The notes under the pieces were generated by a model that saw nothing but the letters and a program-made list of their open reading frames with translations, did not search any database and had not been told where the DNA came from. From JARYGU01 sp033795365 (GTDB lineage Bacteria; Pseudomonadota; Alphaproteobacteria; Rhizobiales; Rhizobiaceae), in contig JARYGU010000012.1 in assembly GCA_033795365.1 (NCBI GenBank), positions 104,925-168,924 on the forward strand: DNA of 64,000 nucleotides, written 5' to 3'. The position numbers were made by a program, and so were the translations under genes. Shown one piece after another: positions 35,555 to 44,158 of this stretch; the stretch's first letter is position 1; each line of letters begins with the position of its first letter.

Positions 35555-36143
35555 ATGGCGCATATTGCCATCTCTATCATAGCGGTAGTGTTCGAAATGG
35601 CCCAACGCTCTTGGTCAATGTGCGAGGAAAACCGTGCGAAGGATTGTCACCGGAGGCGGAAATCCTCAGAAATTCCGTGGGGCTGCGGTCAGGCCGCGGC
35701 GGAATAGAGATGGTCCGAACGCACGTGCCATGAGCACGAATATCGCAAATCAGTTTCTCTTATATGCAGATAAGAAATTCTAATTTAAGTTTTATAAGAT
35801 TACGTTCTTTTATTGCTGCGTATATCGCGGAGTTGGCGTCATGAATTTTTTCAGAGTAAACTCAGATTTCAGCATAAATGTACACTATATTAAGGCCGAA
35901 TCGATCGTTGTTCGGTTAGCAATATCAAATTTCACAAAGGTCAATATTATAAAGCGAGAAAAATCGCCCGTTTTATTTATGCATGGTGCTACCGTTTCAA
36001 GTCAATTTACCTCCGAGTACGTCATGGACGGTGTTTCCTGGATGAGTGCCCTAGCGGACCAAGGATGGGAATCGTTTGGCCTTGATCTGCCGGGATACGG
36101 GCGTTCGGATTCCTACGAGGAAAGCGCTGCTAAAGAGGTCGAG

Positions 36144-37172
36144 CCTAGTTGTTCAGTCCCGGCATCTGGTGGATTGGATCGAGGATGAATCTGTCGGCGT
36201 CTGAAGTCCAGACCTTACAGATGTATTCGTAGGGTGTGAGACCGCCGAGGGTCTTGAGCCTGCGGGCGAAGTTGTAGGCCGCGAGGAAGTCGGCGAGATG
36301 GCGGCGTAACTGATCGTGGCTGTCGTAGTGATACCGTTTCACGGTTGCCTCCTTGATGGTTCGGTTCATCCGCTCGACTTGGCCGTTGGTCCATGGGTGA
36401 TTGGGCTTCGTCAGGCGGTGCTCGATGCCATGGGTTTGGCAGGTGCGGTCGAACGGATGCCCACGCCATCTGGCAGTCGGACCGGAGCGGTTTTTCGGCA
36501 GATCGGCGAACTGGATGCCATTGTCGGTAAGAATTGTGTGGATGCGGTAGGGCACGATGGCGACGAGTTCATCGAGGAATAGCCGGGCTGCGGCGCCGGT
36601 GGCGCGGGCCGCCAATCTCGCGAAAGCGAATTTGCTGGTCCGGTCGATGGCCACGAAGAGGTAAAGCTTGCCCTCGACGGTCTGCACCTCGGCGATGTCG
36701 ATGTGAAAGAACCCCATGGGATAGGGCTTGAACCGCTGCCGCTTCGGCTTGTCGCCTTCGACATCAGGCAGGCGCGAGATGCCATGGCGCTGCAGACATC
36801 GGTGCAGCGCAGAGCGGGTCAGGTGCGGGAGCGAAGGCTGCAGGGCATAGAGACAGTCGTCCAGCGGCAGCAGCGTATGGCGTCGGAACGCCACGACCAT
36901 CGCCTCCTCTGTTTCGGTCAGGACAGTCGAGCGCGGCTCCTTCGGTCCTGTCTTGAGATCCTCGACCGTTTCTCGCTTCCGCCATTTGGCGACGGTCTTG
37001 GGATTGATGCCGAGTTCCCGGCTCAACTGCGCGAGCGAAGCTTGCGATCGCTGTATTGCAGCTCTGACAGCGTGCGTGGTCGTGGCGCTGCCGTGACGAA
37101 CTTGTCCCATAGTGCTTCCTTCCATTCCGCAGAAAGCATCACACCATCAAACCGTGGGATCAAACACCTAGG
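36144..37172. mobile_element. IS481-family insertion sequence inside the hydrolase gene
   Basis: Terminal inverted repeats are TGTTCAGTCCC (from 36150) and the complement of GGGATCAAACA (to 37166), giving TGT...ACA ends. CCTAG borders both ends (36144-36148 and 37167-37171). Because CCTAGG is self-complementary I cannot tell a target duplication from outer repeat bases. Removing the element rejoins the hydrolase frame either way. The element carries one transposase gene on the minus strand. Confidence 0.85.
36145..37110 (-). CDS. IS481-family transposase
   Basis: DDE transposase of about 321 residues. It opens with a helix-turn-helix region (ATTTHAVRAAIQRSQASLA and INPKTVAKWRKR), followed by an rve integrase core with FFHIDIAEV (first Asp), LTDNGIQF (second Asp) and NGQVERMNRTIKE (Glu). 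ATG 37110 is preferred because AAGGAAG precedes it; an in-frame ATG lies at 37125. The stop codon is formed at the extreme IS end, next to the flank. The gene looks intact, so the element may be active. Confidence 0.93.
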   Translation of the reverse strand: MGQVRHGSATTTHAVRAAIQRSQASLAQLSRELGINPKTVAKWRKRETVEDLKTGPKEPRSTVLTETEEAMVVAFRRHTLLPLDDCLYALQPSLPHLTRSALHRCLQRHGISRLPDVEGDKPKRQRFKPYPMGFFHIDIAEVQTVEGKLYLFVAIDRTSKFAFARLAARATGAAARLFLDELVAIVPYRIHTILTDNGIQFADLPKNRSGPTARWRGHPFDRTCQTHGIEHRLTKPNHPWTNGQVERMNRTIKEATVKRYHYDSHDQLRRHLADFLAAYNFARRLKTLGGLTPYEYICKVWTSDADRFILDPIHQMPGLNN

Positions 37173-37880
37173 ATGTTTGGAAGTGCCGAAACGGTCCTTG
37201 GTGACATTGATAAGGCAATCGATTGGATACTCGAAAAAGTAGCCGCCTCCTCGGTGCATGTTGTTGCGATAAGTAGAGGCGCTGTGCCTGCCGGATATTA
37301 TGCGGCCCTGCATCCGCGAAAGGTAAAAAGCCTTACGTTACATGCGCCTATAACAAAAAAAGCGGAGTTGCACCGGAAATCATCGAAGAACTGCTTGGGA
37401 CACCTGAAATACCTAAGCAGGCAACCTTTGCATTGTCAGCTTTGGATAGATTTAAGCTTCTGGAATCTGACAGACCTTCTGGCACCATATCAAATCTGGA
37501 GCCTTCGTTTGTCAGTAACTGGACGAAAGAGTACGGAAGCGTTGCTTCACAGGCTTCCGAAGAAAATTACGGCGATCCTCAAAATCGGAAAATCAAAACT
37601 CCTATCGGCTTTGCAGTCGATATTTTTGATGCTTGGCAAGGGCGCTATTTCGATCCGCGAAAGATAGTGAGCCCGACTCTAATTATTAGAGGTGACTGGG
37701 ACAAACTTCTAACCCCTGCGAAGGAGACTCAAGACCTTTTTGAGACAATAGGTGCTGAAGAAAAATTCTATGTTCAACTGCCTCACTCAACGCATTCAAT
37801 TCTATTCGAGAAAAGCCGCTTTCGTATGTACCAGTTTGTCACCGATTTCCTCAGCAACGTCGAAAGATCAGGAGAATACG

Positions 37881-38843
37881 ATGTATAAAAAGGCCCGCAT
37901 TATCCGGATAGATGGTAAATATGATGACAGTATTTACTGGGAGCGCGTAAAGCGTAATGAGGTTTTCCTGGGTTTGGATCGGGCGCAAATGCGTCTTTCT
38001 CAGGAGAAAATCTCCAATTCGATTGTCGGCGTAGCTGGGCAGGGCGGACTGGGCGGTGCTGTAGCGATGCTGCTGGCTCGGCTTGGCGTTCGTCACCTGA
38101 AAATCTGCGACCTTGACAGCTTTGAGCTCTCGAATATCAACCGGCAATTTGGGGCAACTCCCGCGAACGTCGGCAGAAACAAGGCCGTCGTCGTGGGCGA
38201 GCTAATTAAGGAGACGACGCCTGACGTTACAGTCGAAGTATTTCCTGAAGGAATGCAAAAACATGTGGCGAAGGAGCTTGTCGAGAGGTGCGATCTGATA
38301 ATCGATTGTATCGACTTCTATAACGTCGACGAAAGGTATGATCTCCATCGCGAATTTCGAGCCAGTGAGCGATGCAAGGGATGCCTTGCATCGACCGTCG
38401 TGGGCTACGGAGCCAACGTCTATCTTTTCACGAAAGACGGTCTCACTCTGGAGGACTTCTATGACATCCCGCCGAATACGGAGCAGACCGAAGAGGTCGT
38501 AGACAAGTTGGTCCGTCTCCAGGCGTCTTTCCTCCCGCGTTTTCCGAGCAAGGCGACTCTCTATGATTGGATGCGAGAGCGGGGGAATGTCCCCATCCTA
38601 GCCGTGTCTCCGCCATTGGGGCAATACCTGCTCGTCGCGCGAGCTACGCTCATGCTGACCGACATGGACTATGCACCTTATTGTGAGGTGTTGCCCCCAA
38701 TGCCGAAATATTTGTGGGTAGATGCTTCGACGTTCGAATGCGGCATTTATGAGTTCAATGGTCACTTTGTGAACGAAGGCGAATTCGAGCGTCTTTTTGG
38801 CGATTTCCCCAATCTCTCGTCGGCCGGAGCCGACGCGGCTTAA
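37881..38843 (+). CDS. ThiF/MoeB/HesA (E1-like) adenylating enzyme
   Basis: ATP-dependent adenylyltransferase of 320 residues. The nucleotide loop GVAGQGGLGGAV lies at 50-61, DLDSFELSNINRQF at 77-90, Lys 101 follows, and IIDCIDFYN is at 139-146. Cys 164 and Cys 167 in ERCKGCL may be the thioester or metal site. E1-like enzymes adenylate the C-terminus of a small protein or peptide. Here no sulfur-carrier gene is adjacent; instead the gene lies between a hydrolase (8-base overlap) and an N-acyltransferase-like gene (29-base gap). AGGAGAA precedes the ATG. This points to a natural-product or signal pathway rather than thiamine or molybdopterin synthesis. It is the only intact gene of the cassette. 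Confidence 0.88.
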   Translation: MYKKARIIRIDGKYDDSIYWERVKRNEVFLGLDRAQMRLSQEKISNSIVGVAGQGGLGGAVAMLLARLGVRHLKICDLDSFELSNINRQFGATPANVGRNKAVVVGELIKETTPDVTVEVFPEGMQKHVAKELVERCDLIIDCIDFYNVDERYDLHREFRASERCKGCLASTVVGYGANVYLFTKDGLTLEDFYDIPPNTEQTEEVVDKLVRLQASFLPRFPSKATLYDWMRERGNVPILAVSPPLGQYLLVARATLMLTDMDYAPYCEVLPPMPKYLWVDASTFECGIYEFNGHFVNEGEFERLFGDFPNLSSAGADAA

Positions 38844-39321
38844 AAAGTGGAGTCCAATGTGGGAGCGTCGCTATGTTGCAGAGGAAAGACGAAAAGAATG
38901 CGACACTCTCAACGTCTGTCACACGTTCGATCCGCGAGGTGGACGATACTCGGACGCTATGGCGCGACGTATACTGCAAAGAATTTGGCTGGCTCGGTCC
39001 AGATGCAGACCCTAGCGAGGATCCTTATCATGATCGGTCCTACTATGCGGTATGCAGGGTTGATGGGAGCTATCCGGTTGGCACCCTTCGCATCGTACAT
39101 GAGGCCGATCGCGGTTTCTACATAACGAAGAAACTCGGCCGACAACCAATAGAGCCTTACACCTCTGCCGGCATCGAAATTCAGCGATTAATGGTGCGGA
39201 AGGAATTCCGAGATCGGCGGATGCCCGAAGCACCTTTCGGTGTCTATGGCGCCCTTGTAAAGGCGTGTTTGCATCATGCGCTGACTGTCGGAGCAGACTG
39301 GGTACTCGCCGATTGCCATAA

Positions 39322-40230
39322 GAGCCCGTCCGAGAATTGGGATTGAGTGATCGGGCCGCAGATGATTCCAATCGGGTGTCTGAAGCCGGAATGGAAGCGC
39401 CATGTGGAACCCGACCACCCGGCGGCATTATAGTCGCAATCAGCCCCGATACGAAACCGACCTGACGGATGCGGAATGGGAGGTGCTTTCGGTGCTCCTG
39501 CCTGAACCTGCGCGACGCGGGCGCAAACCTGTCTGGCCCATGCGCGAAATCGTCAACGCGATATTCTATGTCCTGCGCGGCGGCATCCCTTGGCGGCTTA
39601 TTCCGAAAGACCTGCCGCCGAAAAGCACAGTGTTCGGCTATTTTTGCCGATGGCGCGATAGCGGGCTGTTTACGAGGATCAATCGATGCCTTGTCGCGCG
39701 GGATCGTGAGCGGGTTGGTCGAGAAGCCTCGCCGAGTGCTGCTGTCCTTGATAGCCAGAGCGTCAAGACCACCGAGAGCGGCGGTCCGCGTGGATATGAC
39801 GCGGGCAAGAAGGTCAAAGGTCGGAAGCGACAGGCGATGGTGGACATGGATGGCCGCGCACTTGTGCTCGATCCGCAGCCTGCCGACATTCAAGACAGAG
39901 ATGGTGCGATCCCGGTCCTGCAAGTGTCGCGAAAATCCTTCCCATTCATCAAAAAGGCGTTCGCCGATATGGGATACTCGGGTAACAGGCCGCAGAATGC
40001 GACGCTTGTCGATGTCGAGATTGTCCGCAAGCCCAAGGATCAGGTCGGCTTTGCCGTTCATCCCAAGCGTTGGGTCGTGGAGCGCTTCTTTGCCTGGATC
40101 AGTCGAAATCGTCGACTGTGGAAAGACCCGGAGGCTACGATAAAGTCCGCCGAAGCCTTCCTCTATGCAGCATCCATCATGACGCTCATCAGGCGGATCG
40201 CACGACCATCATGAATTCTCGGACAGACTC
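39322..40230. mobile_element. IS5-family insertion sequence
   Basis: The 17-base terminal repeats are GAGCCCGTCCGAGAATT (39322-39338) and its near-complement at 40214-40230, differing at two positions. TAA flanks both sides (39319-39321 and 40231-40233), the short target duplication expected for this family. The element is 909 bases and interrupts the N-acyltransferase gene. Confidence 0.9.
39402..40214 (+). CDS. IS5-family transposase
   Basis: Intact 270-residue DDE transposase starting MWNPTTRRHYSRNQPRY, with the DUF4096 N-terminal segment LTDAEWEVLSVLLPEP and the catalytic core AVLDSQSVKTTE (first Asp), ADMGYSGN (second Asp) and VVERFFAWISRNRRLWKD (Glu). It fills the element almost end to end. 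A single long frame, rather than a programmed frameshift, encodes it. The element is potentially mobile. Confidence 0.94.
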   Translation: MWNPTTRRHYSRNQPRYETDLTDAEWEVLSVLLPEPARRGRKPVWPMREIVNAIFYVLRGGIPWRLIPKDLPPKSTVFGYFCRWRDSGLFTRINRCLVARDRERVGREASPSAAVLDSQSVKTTESGGPRGYDAGKKVKGRKRQAMVDMDGRALVLDPQPADIQDRDGAIPVLQVSRKSFPFIKKAFADMGYSGNRPQNATLVDVEIVRKPKDQVGFAVHPKRWVVERFFAWISRNRRLWKDPEATIKSAEAFLYAASIMTLIRRIARPS

Positions 40231-40337
40231 TAAGGCTTTTCATCGAACGCAGTTCCTGCTTCGATTGGATGGATTGAGCAGCCCTGCAAAATGGATCGAC
40301 CGTCGAATAGTCAGGATCGGCGGCGCAATCTATATTC

Positions 40338-40745
40338 TTAGCAGGTTAAACCCCTTAGCAGTCGCGAACGCATCTCTTCAGGCCACGGACGGGGTCGGTA
40401 ATCTTCCTTGCTGATATGGACTAGAGTCACGTGTGCCTTCAGTCGTGTTTCACCCGGAGTGGATCCTTGCACTGACAATTTAATGCTCGACTCTCCGACA
40501 CGTCCGACCGTGAGTTCGAACTCGAGTATCTCTCCCAGTCTACTTGGTGCCTTGAACTCGATTTCGAGTGAGGCCACCGGGATCGCGCTGTTCAGTTCAC
40601 CGTGGATCTTCGCGAAGTCCATTCCTACATAATCAGAGAACCAATCCTCCACCGTCGCGTTGATCATCTCGACATAGCGTGGATAGAACACGATCCCCGC
40701 AGGGTCGCAGTGCTGAAACCGAACAAGTTCCTGGCGTCGGAACAT
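40338..40745 (-). CDS. Acyl-CoA thioesterase (4-hydroxybenzoyl-CoA thioesterase family)
   Basis: Hot-dog fold hydrolase of 135 residues that cleaves an acyl-CoA in the cytosol. The family signature RFQHCDPAGIVFYPRY holds the catalytic Asp 14. The central strand GESSIKLSV and length are normal. It is divergent from the aldehyde dehydrogenase gene, and the LacI-type operator at 40902-40915 lies between them, so it may belong to the same regulon. Its 3' end meets the acyltransferase remnant, marking the regulon's left border. Confidence 0.9.
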   Translation of the reverse strand: MFRRQELVRFQHCDPAGIVFYPRYVEMINATVEDWFSDYVGMDFAKIHGELNSAIPVASLEIEFKAPSRLGEILEFELTVGRVGESSIKLSVQGSTPGETRLKAHVTLVHISKEDYRPRPWPEEMRSRLLRGLTC

Positions 40746-40901
40746 TTGGGCGCCCTTTCTGTAAATGGGTCACGGGTAGCATATTCTTCGTGAAAATGCG
40801 CATGAGCGATGAAGAAATCGATTTCTTTCCATGCGCCCAATTTGATGTATATGGCGCCGGCCACAATCTAGCTTGAAATGACAATTATCTTGACTTAAGG
40901 A

Positions 40902-40915
40902 TGAAATCGTTTCCA
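40902..40915. promoter_or_regulatory. LacI-type operator O1 (thioesterase/aldehyde dehydrogenase)
   Basis: TGAAATCGTTTCCA is a near-dyad related to GAAATCGATTTC. It lies between divergent genes, about 50 bases before the aldehyde dehydrogenase start. Three similar sites occur at 46587, 51565 and 51682. Confidence 0.6.
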
Positions 40916-40966
40916 TTGCTTCTGTCTCCAGGAGCATCGATCGTCATGGGACACAAGGAGGAAGTC

Positions 40967-42469
40967 ATGGATCAGCGAAATCAATTCACGTCAGTGCCGT
41001 CACAGCCCAAGGAACTAGGGTTCTTCATTGATGGGAAGTGGCAGGCAACAGAGGCACGCGAATTCTTGTCGAGGTCGAGCCCTGGGTTCGGAAGCGATGT
41101 CACCAAGGTCGCCCTGTGCACTGAAGCCGACGTGGACCGCGCTGTGGCTGCAGCTCGTAGCGCATTCGATCGGAAGAGCTGGGCCGGAATGACCGGAGCG
41201 GCCCGGGCGAGCGTCCTTCTCCGAGTCGCGCAGGAAATTCGGGCTAGAGTAGAGGAGCTTGCCTACTGGGAAATGCTCGAGACGGGCAAGCCGATTTCTC
41301 AAGCGAAGGCTGAGATTGCCGACGGTGCCCAGCACTACGAATATTGTGCCGGACTAGCCCAGACGCTTCATGGTCAAACCTTCAACACCTACGGCGATGA
41401 CCTTTTCGGTCTGGTCATTCGAGAGCCTGTTGGCGTTGTCGGCCTCATCAACCCGTGGAATTTCCCGTTCATCGTTCTGGCTGAGCGTCTTCCCTATATC
41501 CTTGCTTCCGGCAACTCCGTCGTCGTCAAGCCTTCCGAGATGACGTCCTACACGACCCTCGCCATGGCCGACATCCTTCGGGAAGCAGGACTGCCGGACG
41601 GCGTGTACAACGTCGTGACGGGAACCGGACCTGTTGTAGGCCAGGCGATGGCTGAACACACTGACATCGACATCATCTCCTTCACGGGATCTACGCGGAC
41701 CGGTGAAGCAGTTCTCAAGGCCAGCGCTTCGAACTTCAAGAAAGCTAGCCTGGAACTCGGCGGCAAAAACCCGCAGATCGTGTTCGCCGACGCCGACCTG
41801 GAAGATGCTGCCGACGGCGTGGCGTTCGGACTCTGCTTCAATGCAGGACAATGCTGCATCAGCGGCAGCCGTTTGATCGTCGAAGAGAAGGCTCGCGACG
41901 AATTCCAGGAACTGCTGGCGGCCAAGATGTCCCGGATCAAGGTCGGGGATTGCTTCGATCCCGAGACCCAAATGGGTGCTATCGTATCGGTCGAGCATCG
42001 CGGCAAGATCGAAAGCTATGTTGAACTCGGCCAGCAGGAAGGCGGTCAGATTGTGACTGGCGGAAAACGCGTTGCTGTCAACGAGGGTGGTCGCTTCTAT
42101 GCACCGACGCTGCTGTCAGGAGTGAACAACTCCATGCGCGTGGTTCGTGAAGAGATCTTCGGGCCCGTCCTTAGCCTGATGACATTCCGGACGGAAGAGG
42201 AGGCCGTTGCGATTGCCAACGACTCTCCATACGGCCTTGCGGCCAGCATCTGGACGAAGAACATCGACAAGGCGCTCGGAACCATCCGCAAGGTGAACGG
42301 CGGACGCACGTGGATCAACACGACGATCGCGGGTGGACCAGGTCAGCCTCTCGGCGGCTACAAGCAGTCCGGCATCGGACGTGAAGCAGGGCTTGGAGGT
42401 GTGGAGGAATACACCGAGGTCAAGTCAGTTCACGTCGCTATCGGCAAACGCCAGCACTGGGTCCGCTGA
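40967..42469 (+). CDS. NAD(P)-dependent aldehyde dehydrogenase
   Basis: Oxidises an aldehyde to the acid; the substrate is unknown. The 500-residue protein has the full ALDH set: NPWNFPF near 162, KPSE at 188-191, FTGSTRTG near 239, the general base Glu 263 in LELGGK and the nucleophile Cys 297 in GQCC. Betaine-aldehyde dehydrogenase-like features are present but not decisive. ATG 40967 follows AAGGAGG at good spacing; earlier in-frame starts overlap the operator. A GMC alcohol dehydrogenase in the same regulon could supply the aldehyde. Confidence 0.93.
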   Translation: MDQRNQFTSVPSQPKELGFFIDGKWQATEAREFLSRSSPGFGSDVTKVALCTEADVDRAVAAARSAFDRKSWAGMTGAARASVLLRVAQEIRARVEELAYWEMLETGKPISQAKAEIADGAQHYEYCAGLAQTLHGQTFNTYGDDLFGLVIREPVGVVGLINPWNFPFIVLAERLPYILASGNSVVVKPSEMTSYTTLAMADILREAGLPDGVYNVVTGTGPVVGQAMAEHTDIDIISFTGSTRTGEAVLKASASNFKKASLELGGKNPQIVFADADLEDAADGVAFGLCFNAGQCCISGSRLIVEEKARDEFQELLAAKMSRIKVGDCFDPETQMGAIVSVEHRGKIESYVELGQQEGGQIVTGGKRVAVNEGGRFYAPTLLSGVNNSMRVVREEIFGPVLSLMTFRTEEEAVAIANDSPYGLAASIWTKNIDKALGTIRKVNGGRTWINTTIAGGPGQPLGGYKQSGIGREAGLGGVEEYTEVKSVHVAIGKRQHWVR

Positions 42470-42486
42470 ACCCACGCGGAAAGCAA

Positions 42487-43854
42487 TTAGTCCCGTGGTC
42501 GCGACCAATGCGACCACGGGTCAGCTTCCTTCTCCGGAGAGACCAGCATGTGGCCGGGCAGGGGCGACTTAGTGCCGTGCTTCCCAACGCGATAGGGCAC
42601 CATAGTTTCAATGATTGCCCAAGACTCGTCGCGGCGTGTCGTGTTCTCCGGCACGAAATAATTGGCATACACCCAGCGGAGGCGCGAGGCTTCGGGTTGA
42701 AACGCGCAGGTCTCCCAGCGGTTTTGCATATGCCGGAAAAAATCCACGAAGTTCCCTGAATAGCTTTCTATCCCGACGTGGATGACACCTGGAAGGTCGG
42801 GCGGCAGTTGCTGGTCCGCATTCGCCAGCACTCGTTTGAAGTGACCGGCTGTTTTGATCGTCGCCTCGGCAGCGACGCAACCCCAGCCAACTACACTCGC
42901 TTGGTAAACCGCATCGGCAAACTCGGGCCTGTCTTCCCTCGGTCGCCACTTCGCGGCCATGCTGTAGTCGAGATCGTGCTGGTAGTGGCCCGCGAGCAAC
43001 TCGATCATCCGGCTGCCGCCATAGTACACGAAGTCCTTGGCCATCACGCTGTGCGTGAGCCTCCAGTTCACCGGTCGAATGAAACCCTTGGAGATTTCAT
43101 CGTCCCATGCCAGAGGGCGCTTCTGCCCCAACACCCGGTTGACGGTTGTAACCAGATAGTCTTCCGGGATGCTTGATAGCTCGACGTTGTAGACGACCTC
43201 AACAACATAGGAGAGGTATCGATCCAAGAACAGCGCATGGACCGGCTCCGCGAGCTTCATTCCGAATTCCCGCTCTCTCTTCGCATATGTTGATGGAACC
43301 ATTCGCTTGCACTCGACCGCCCATGTCGTGCGAGGCTTGGATACCAAAAGGTCAGGTGTTTTCCCGATCCCCTTTTTTTCTGGCACAAACTCTACGTTGT
43401 TCCACCCGTTGCGCTTCCATGCCAAACCGACGAGCAATTCGAGCAGAGCTCCGTCAGGTTGGCTCTTTTCTGCTGTCATCATCCTCTGCGCGCGTTCTTC
43501 TGCGCCTTTGACAGAAAGCATGATCGGCAGCTCTTTACCGATACGCGTAAGGTAAGGCGCGGAGCGCATGAGCCCGTCGGGCGCGAAGTACGTCCGGTCC
43601 GTAGCAAATGTTTCTGCTTGAAGGATGTACCAGGCAATCGTGTCGCTCGCATCGAAGAGCGGCGGTCGCTCCCCATTCCTCTGAAGCTGCCGAGCTGCGT
43701 TGAGGCGCTCTTTGGCAGCATCGAGGCGACGCTGCATTTCATTGTGAGGCACAAGGCTTTTGAGCCACGCGACCGTCAACAACAGATCATCGTCGCGCCA
43801 GTCGTTTCCGGTTCGCGGTGCGGTCCAACTCGGATCTGTGTGATCGGTGCTCAT
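42487..43854 (-). CDS. Hypothetical PD-(D/E)xK nuclease-like protein
   Basis: I do not know this 455-residue protein as a named family. Residues 136-183 resemble a restriction-endonuclease-like core: Glu 139 in LLELLVGLAWKRNGW, PD at 167-168 in KTPDLLV and ECK at 181-183, the order E...PD...ExK. The rest is alpha/beta with no membrane segment. Its ATG overlaps the stop of a 41-codon ORF, itself overlapping a 60-codon ORF. It is opposite in strand and unrelated in content to the aldehyde dehydrogenase beside it, so it looks inserted. A defence or DNA-repair role is possible. The last codons form a perfect hairpin (42492-42520). Confidence 0.65.
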   Translation of the reverse strand: MSTDHTDPSWTAPRTGNDWRDDDLLLTVAWLKSLVPHNEMQRRLDAAKERLNAARQLQRNGERPPLFDASDTIAWYILQAETFATDRTYFAPDGLMRSAPYLTRIGKELPIMLSVKGAEERAQRMMTAEKSQPDGALLELLVGLAWKRNGWNNVEFVPEKKGIGKTPDLLVSKPRTTWAVECKRMVPSTYAKREREFGMKLAEPVHALFLDRYLSYVVEVVYNVELSSIPEDYLVTTVNRVLGQKRPLAWDDEISKGFIRPVNWRLTHSVMAKDFVYYGGSRMIELLAGHYQHDLDYSMAAKWRPREDRPEFADAVYQASVVGWGCVAAEATIKTAGHFKRVLANADQQLPPDLPGVIHVGIESYSGNFVDFFRHMQNRWETCAFQPEASRLRWVYANYFVPENTTRRDESWAIIETMVPYRVGKHGTKSPLPGHMLVSPEKEADPWSHWSRPRD

Positions 43855-43976
43855 CGTTTCATTTTCAGCGGGCGAGGTATGATGACGGCGCAGGAGATAC
43901 CGCGGATAGCTTCAAGACCTGTCTTCAGCTCGTGATGCTGTTCGGTCTGCGCACTGTCGTCCCAGACAACAGCCAT
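43851..43976 (-). CDS. Small ORF (41 aa) coupled to the nuclease-like gene
   Basis: Reads MAVVWDDSAQTEQHHELK and ends RPLKMKR. Its ATG overlaps the stop of the 60-residue ORF (TAATG), and its TGA overlaps the ATG of the nuclease-like gene. No family recognised. The tight double overlap is the main evidence that it is translated. Confidence 0.45.
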   Translation of the reverse strand: MAVVWDDSAQTEQHHELKTGLEAIRGISCAVIIPRPLKMKR

Positions 43977-44158
43977 TATGTTGTCGTAGGGATGTCAATT
44001 ACGGTGTCGTCGGCACCGCTGCGATAGAAGACATGCGTCTCGGCAAACTCTGATCTGAGGTCGGCCAGCCTCTCCGCGTCGAAGGGTTGGCGACCAACAA
44101 GGACCGACGTTCCGCCGCCCACTGAGAGCGGCGCGAAATTGAGTGAGAGCTGGCTCAT
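43976..44158 (-). CDS. Small hypothetical protein (60 aa) upstream of the nuclease-like gene
   Basis: Reads MSQLSLNFAPLSVGGGTSV with an acidic second half (RLADLRSEFAETHVFYRSG). No membrane helix or cysteine motif. It overlaps the next small ORF by one base, and its ATG overlaps the stop of another possible ORF upstream. Function unknown; an antitoxin-like or regulatory partner would be guesswork. Confidence 0.45.
   Translation of the reverse strand: MSQLSLNFAPLSVGGGTSVLVGRQPFDAERLADLRSEFAETHVFYRSGADDTVIDIPTTT

Larger units (their letters stand above)
35841..37888 (+). pseudogene. Alpha/beta hydrolase, split by an IS481 element and frameshifted
   Basis: The first part (35841-36143) encodes a low-GC hydrolase N-terminus with the oxyanion-type segment VLFMHGAT and LDLPGYGRSDSY. 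After the IS (36144-37172) the same frame resumes with GSAETVLGDIDKAIDWIL and the nucleophile AISRGA, then breaks at the seven-A run 37355-37361. In the next frame it continues to the end with GDWDKLLTP (acid) and LPHSTHS (His). Intact, it would be roughly 330 residues. Its stop overlaps the start of the ThiF-like gene, so they were one operon. Codon usage is AT-richer than the flanks, a sign of transfer. Confidence 0.8.
38873..40414 (+). pseudogene. N-acyltransferase (FeeM/autoinducer-synthase-like GNAT), split by IS5
   Basis: The first part encodes about 150 residues with TLWRDVYCKEFGWLG, YYAVCRVDGSYPVGTLRIV and IQRLMVRKEFRDRRM, the pattern of N-acyl amino acid synthase and LuxI-type acyltransferases. 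At 39321 an IS5 element follows. After the right TAA duplicate (40231-40233) the same frame continues AFHRTQFLLRLDG to 40414. Excising the element gives about 209 residues, a plausible full length. The last 77 bases run antisense to the thioesterase gene, so the original tail may have been replaced. As it stands the product stops just inside the IS (39346) and lacks its C-terminal part. Confidence 0.7.

Noticed and set aside
39012..40061. 349-codon minus-strand open frame
   Set aside because: Mostly antisense to the IS5 transposase, with no domain of its own.
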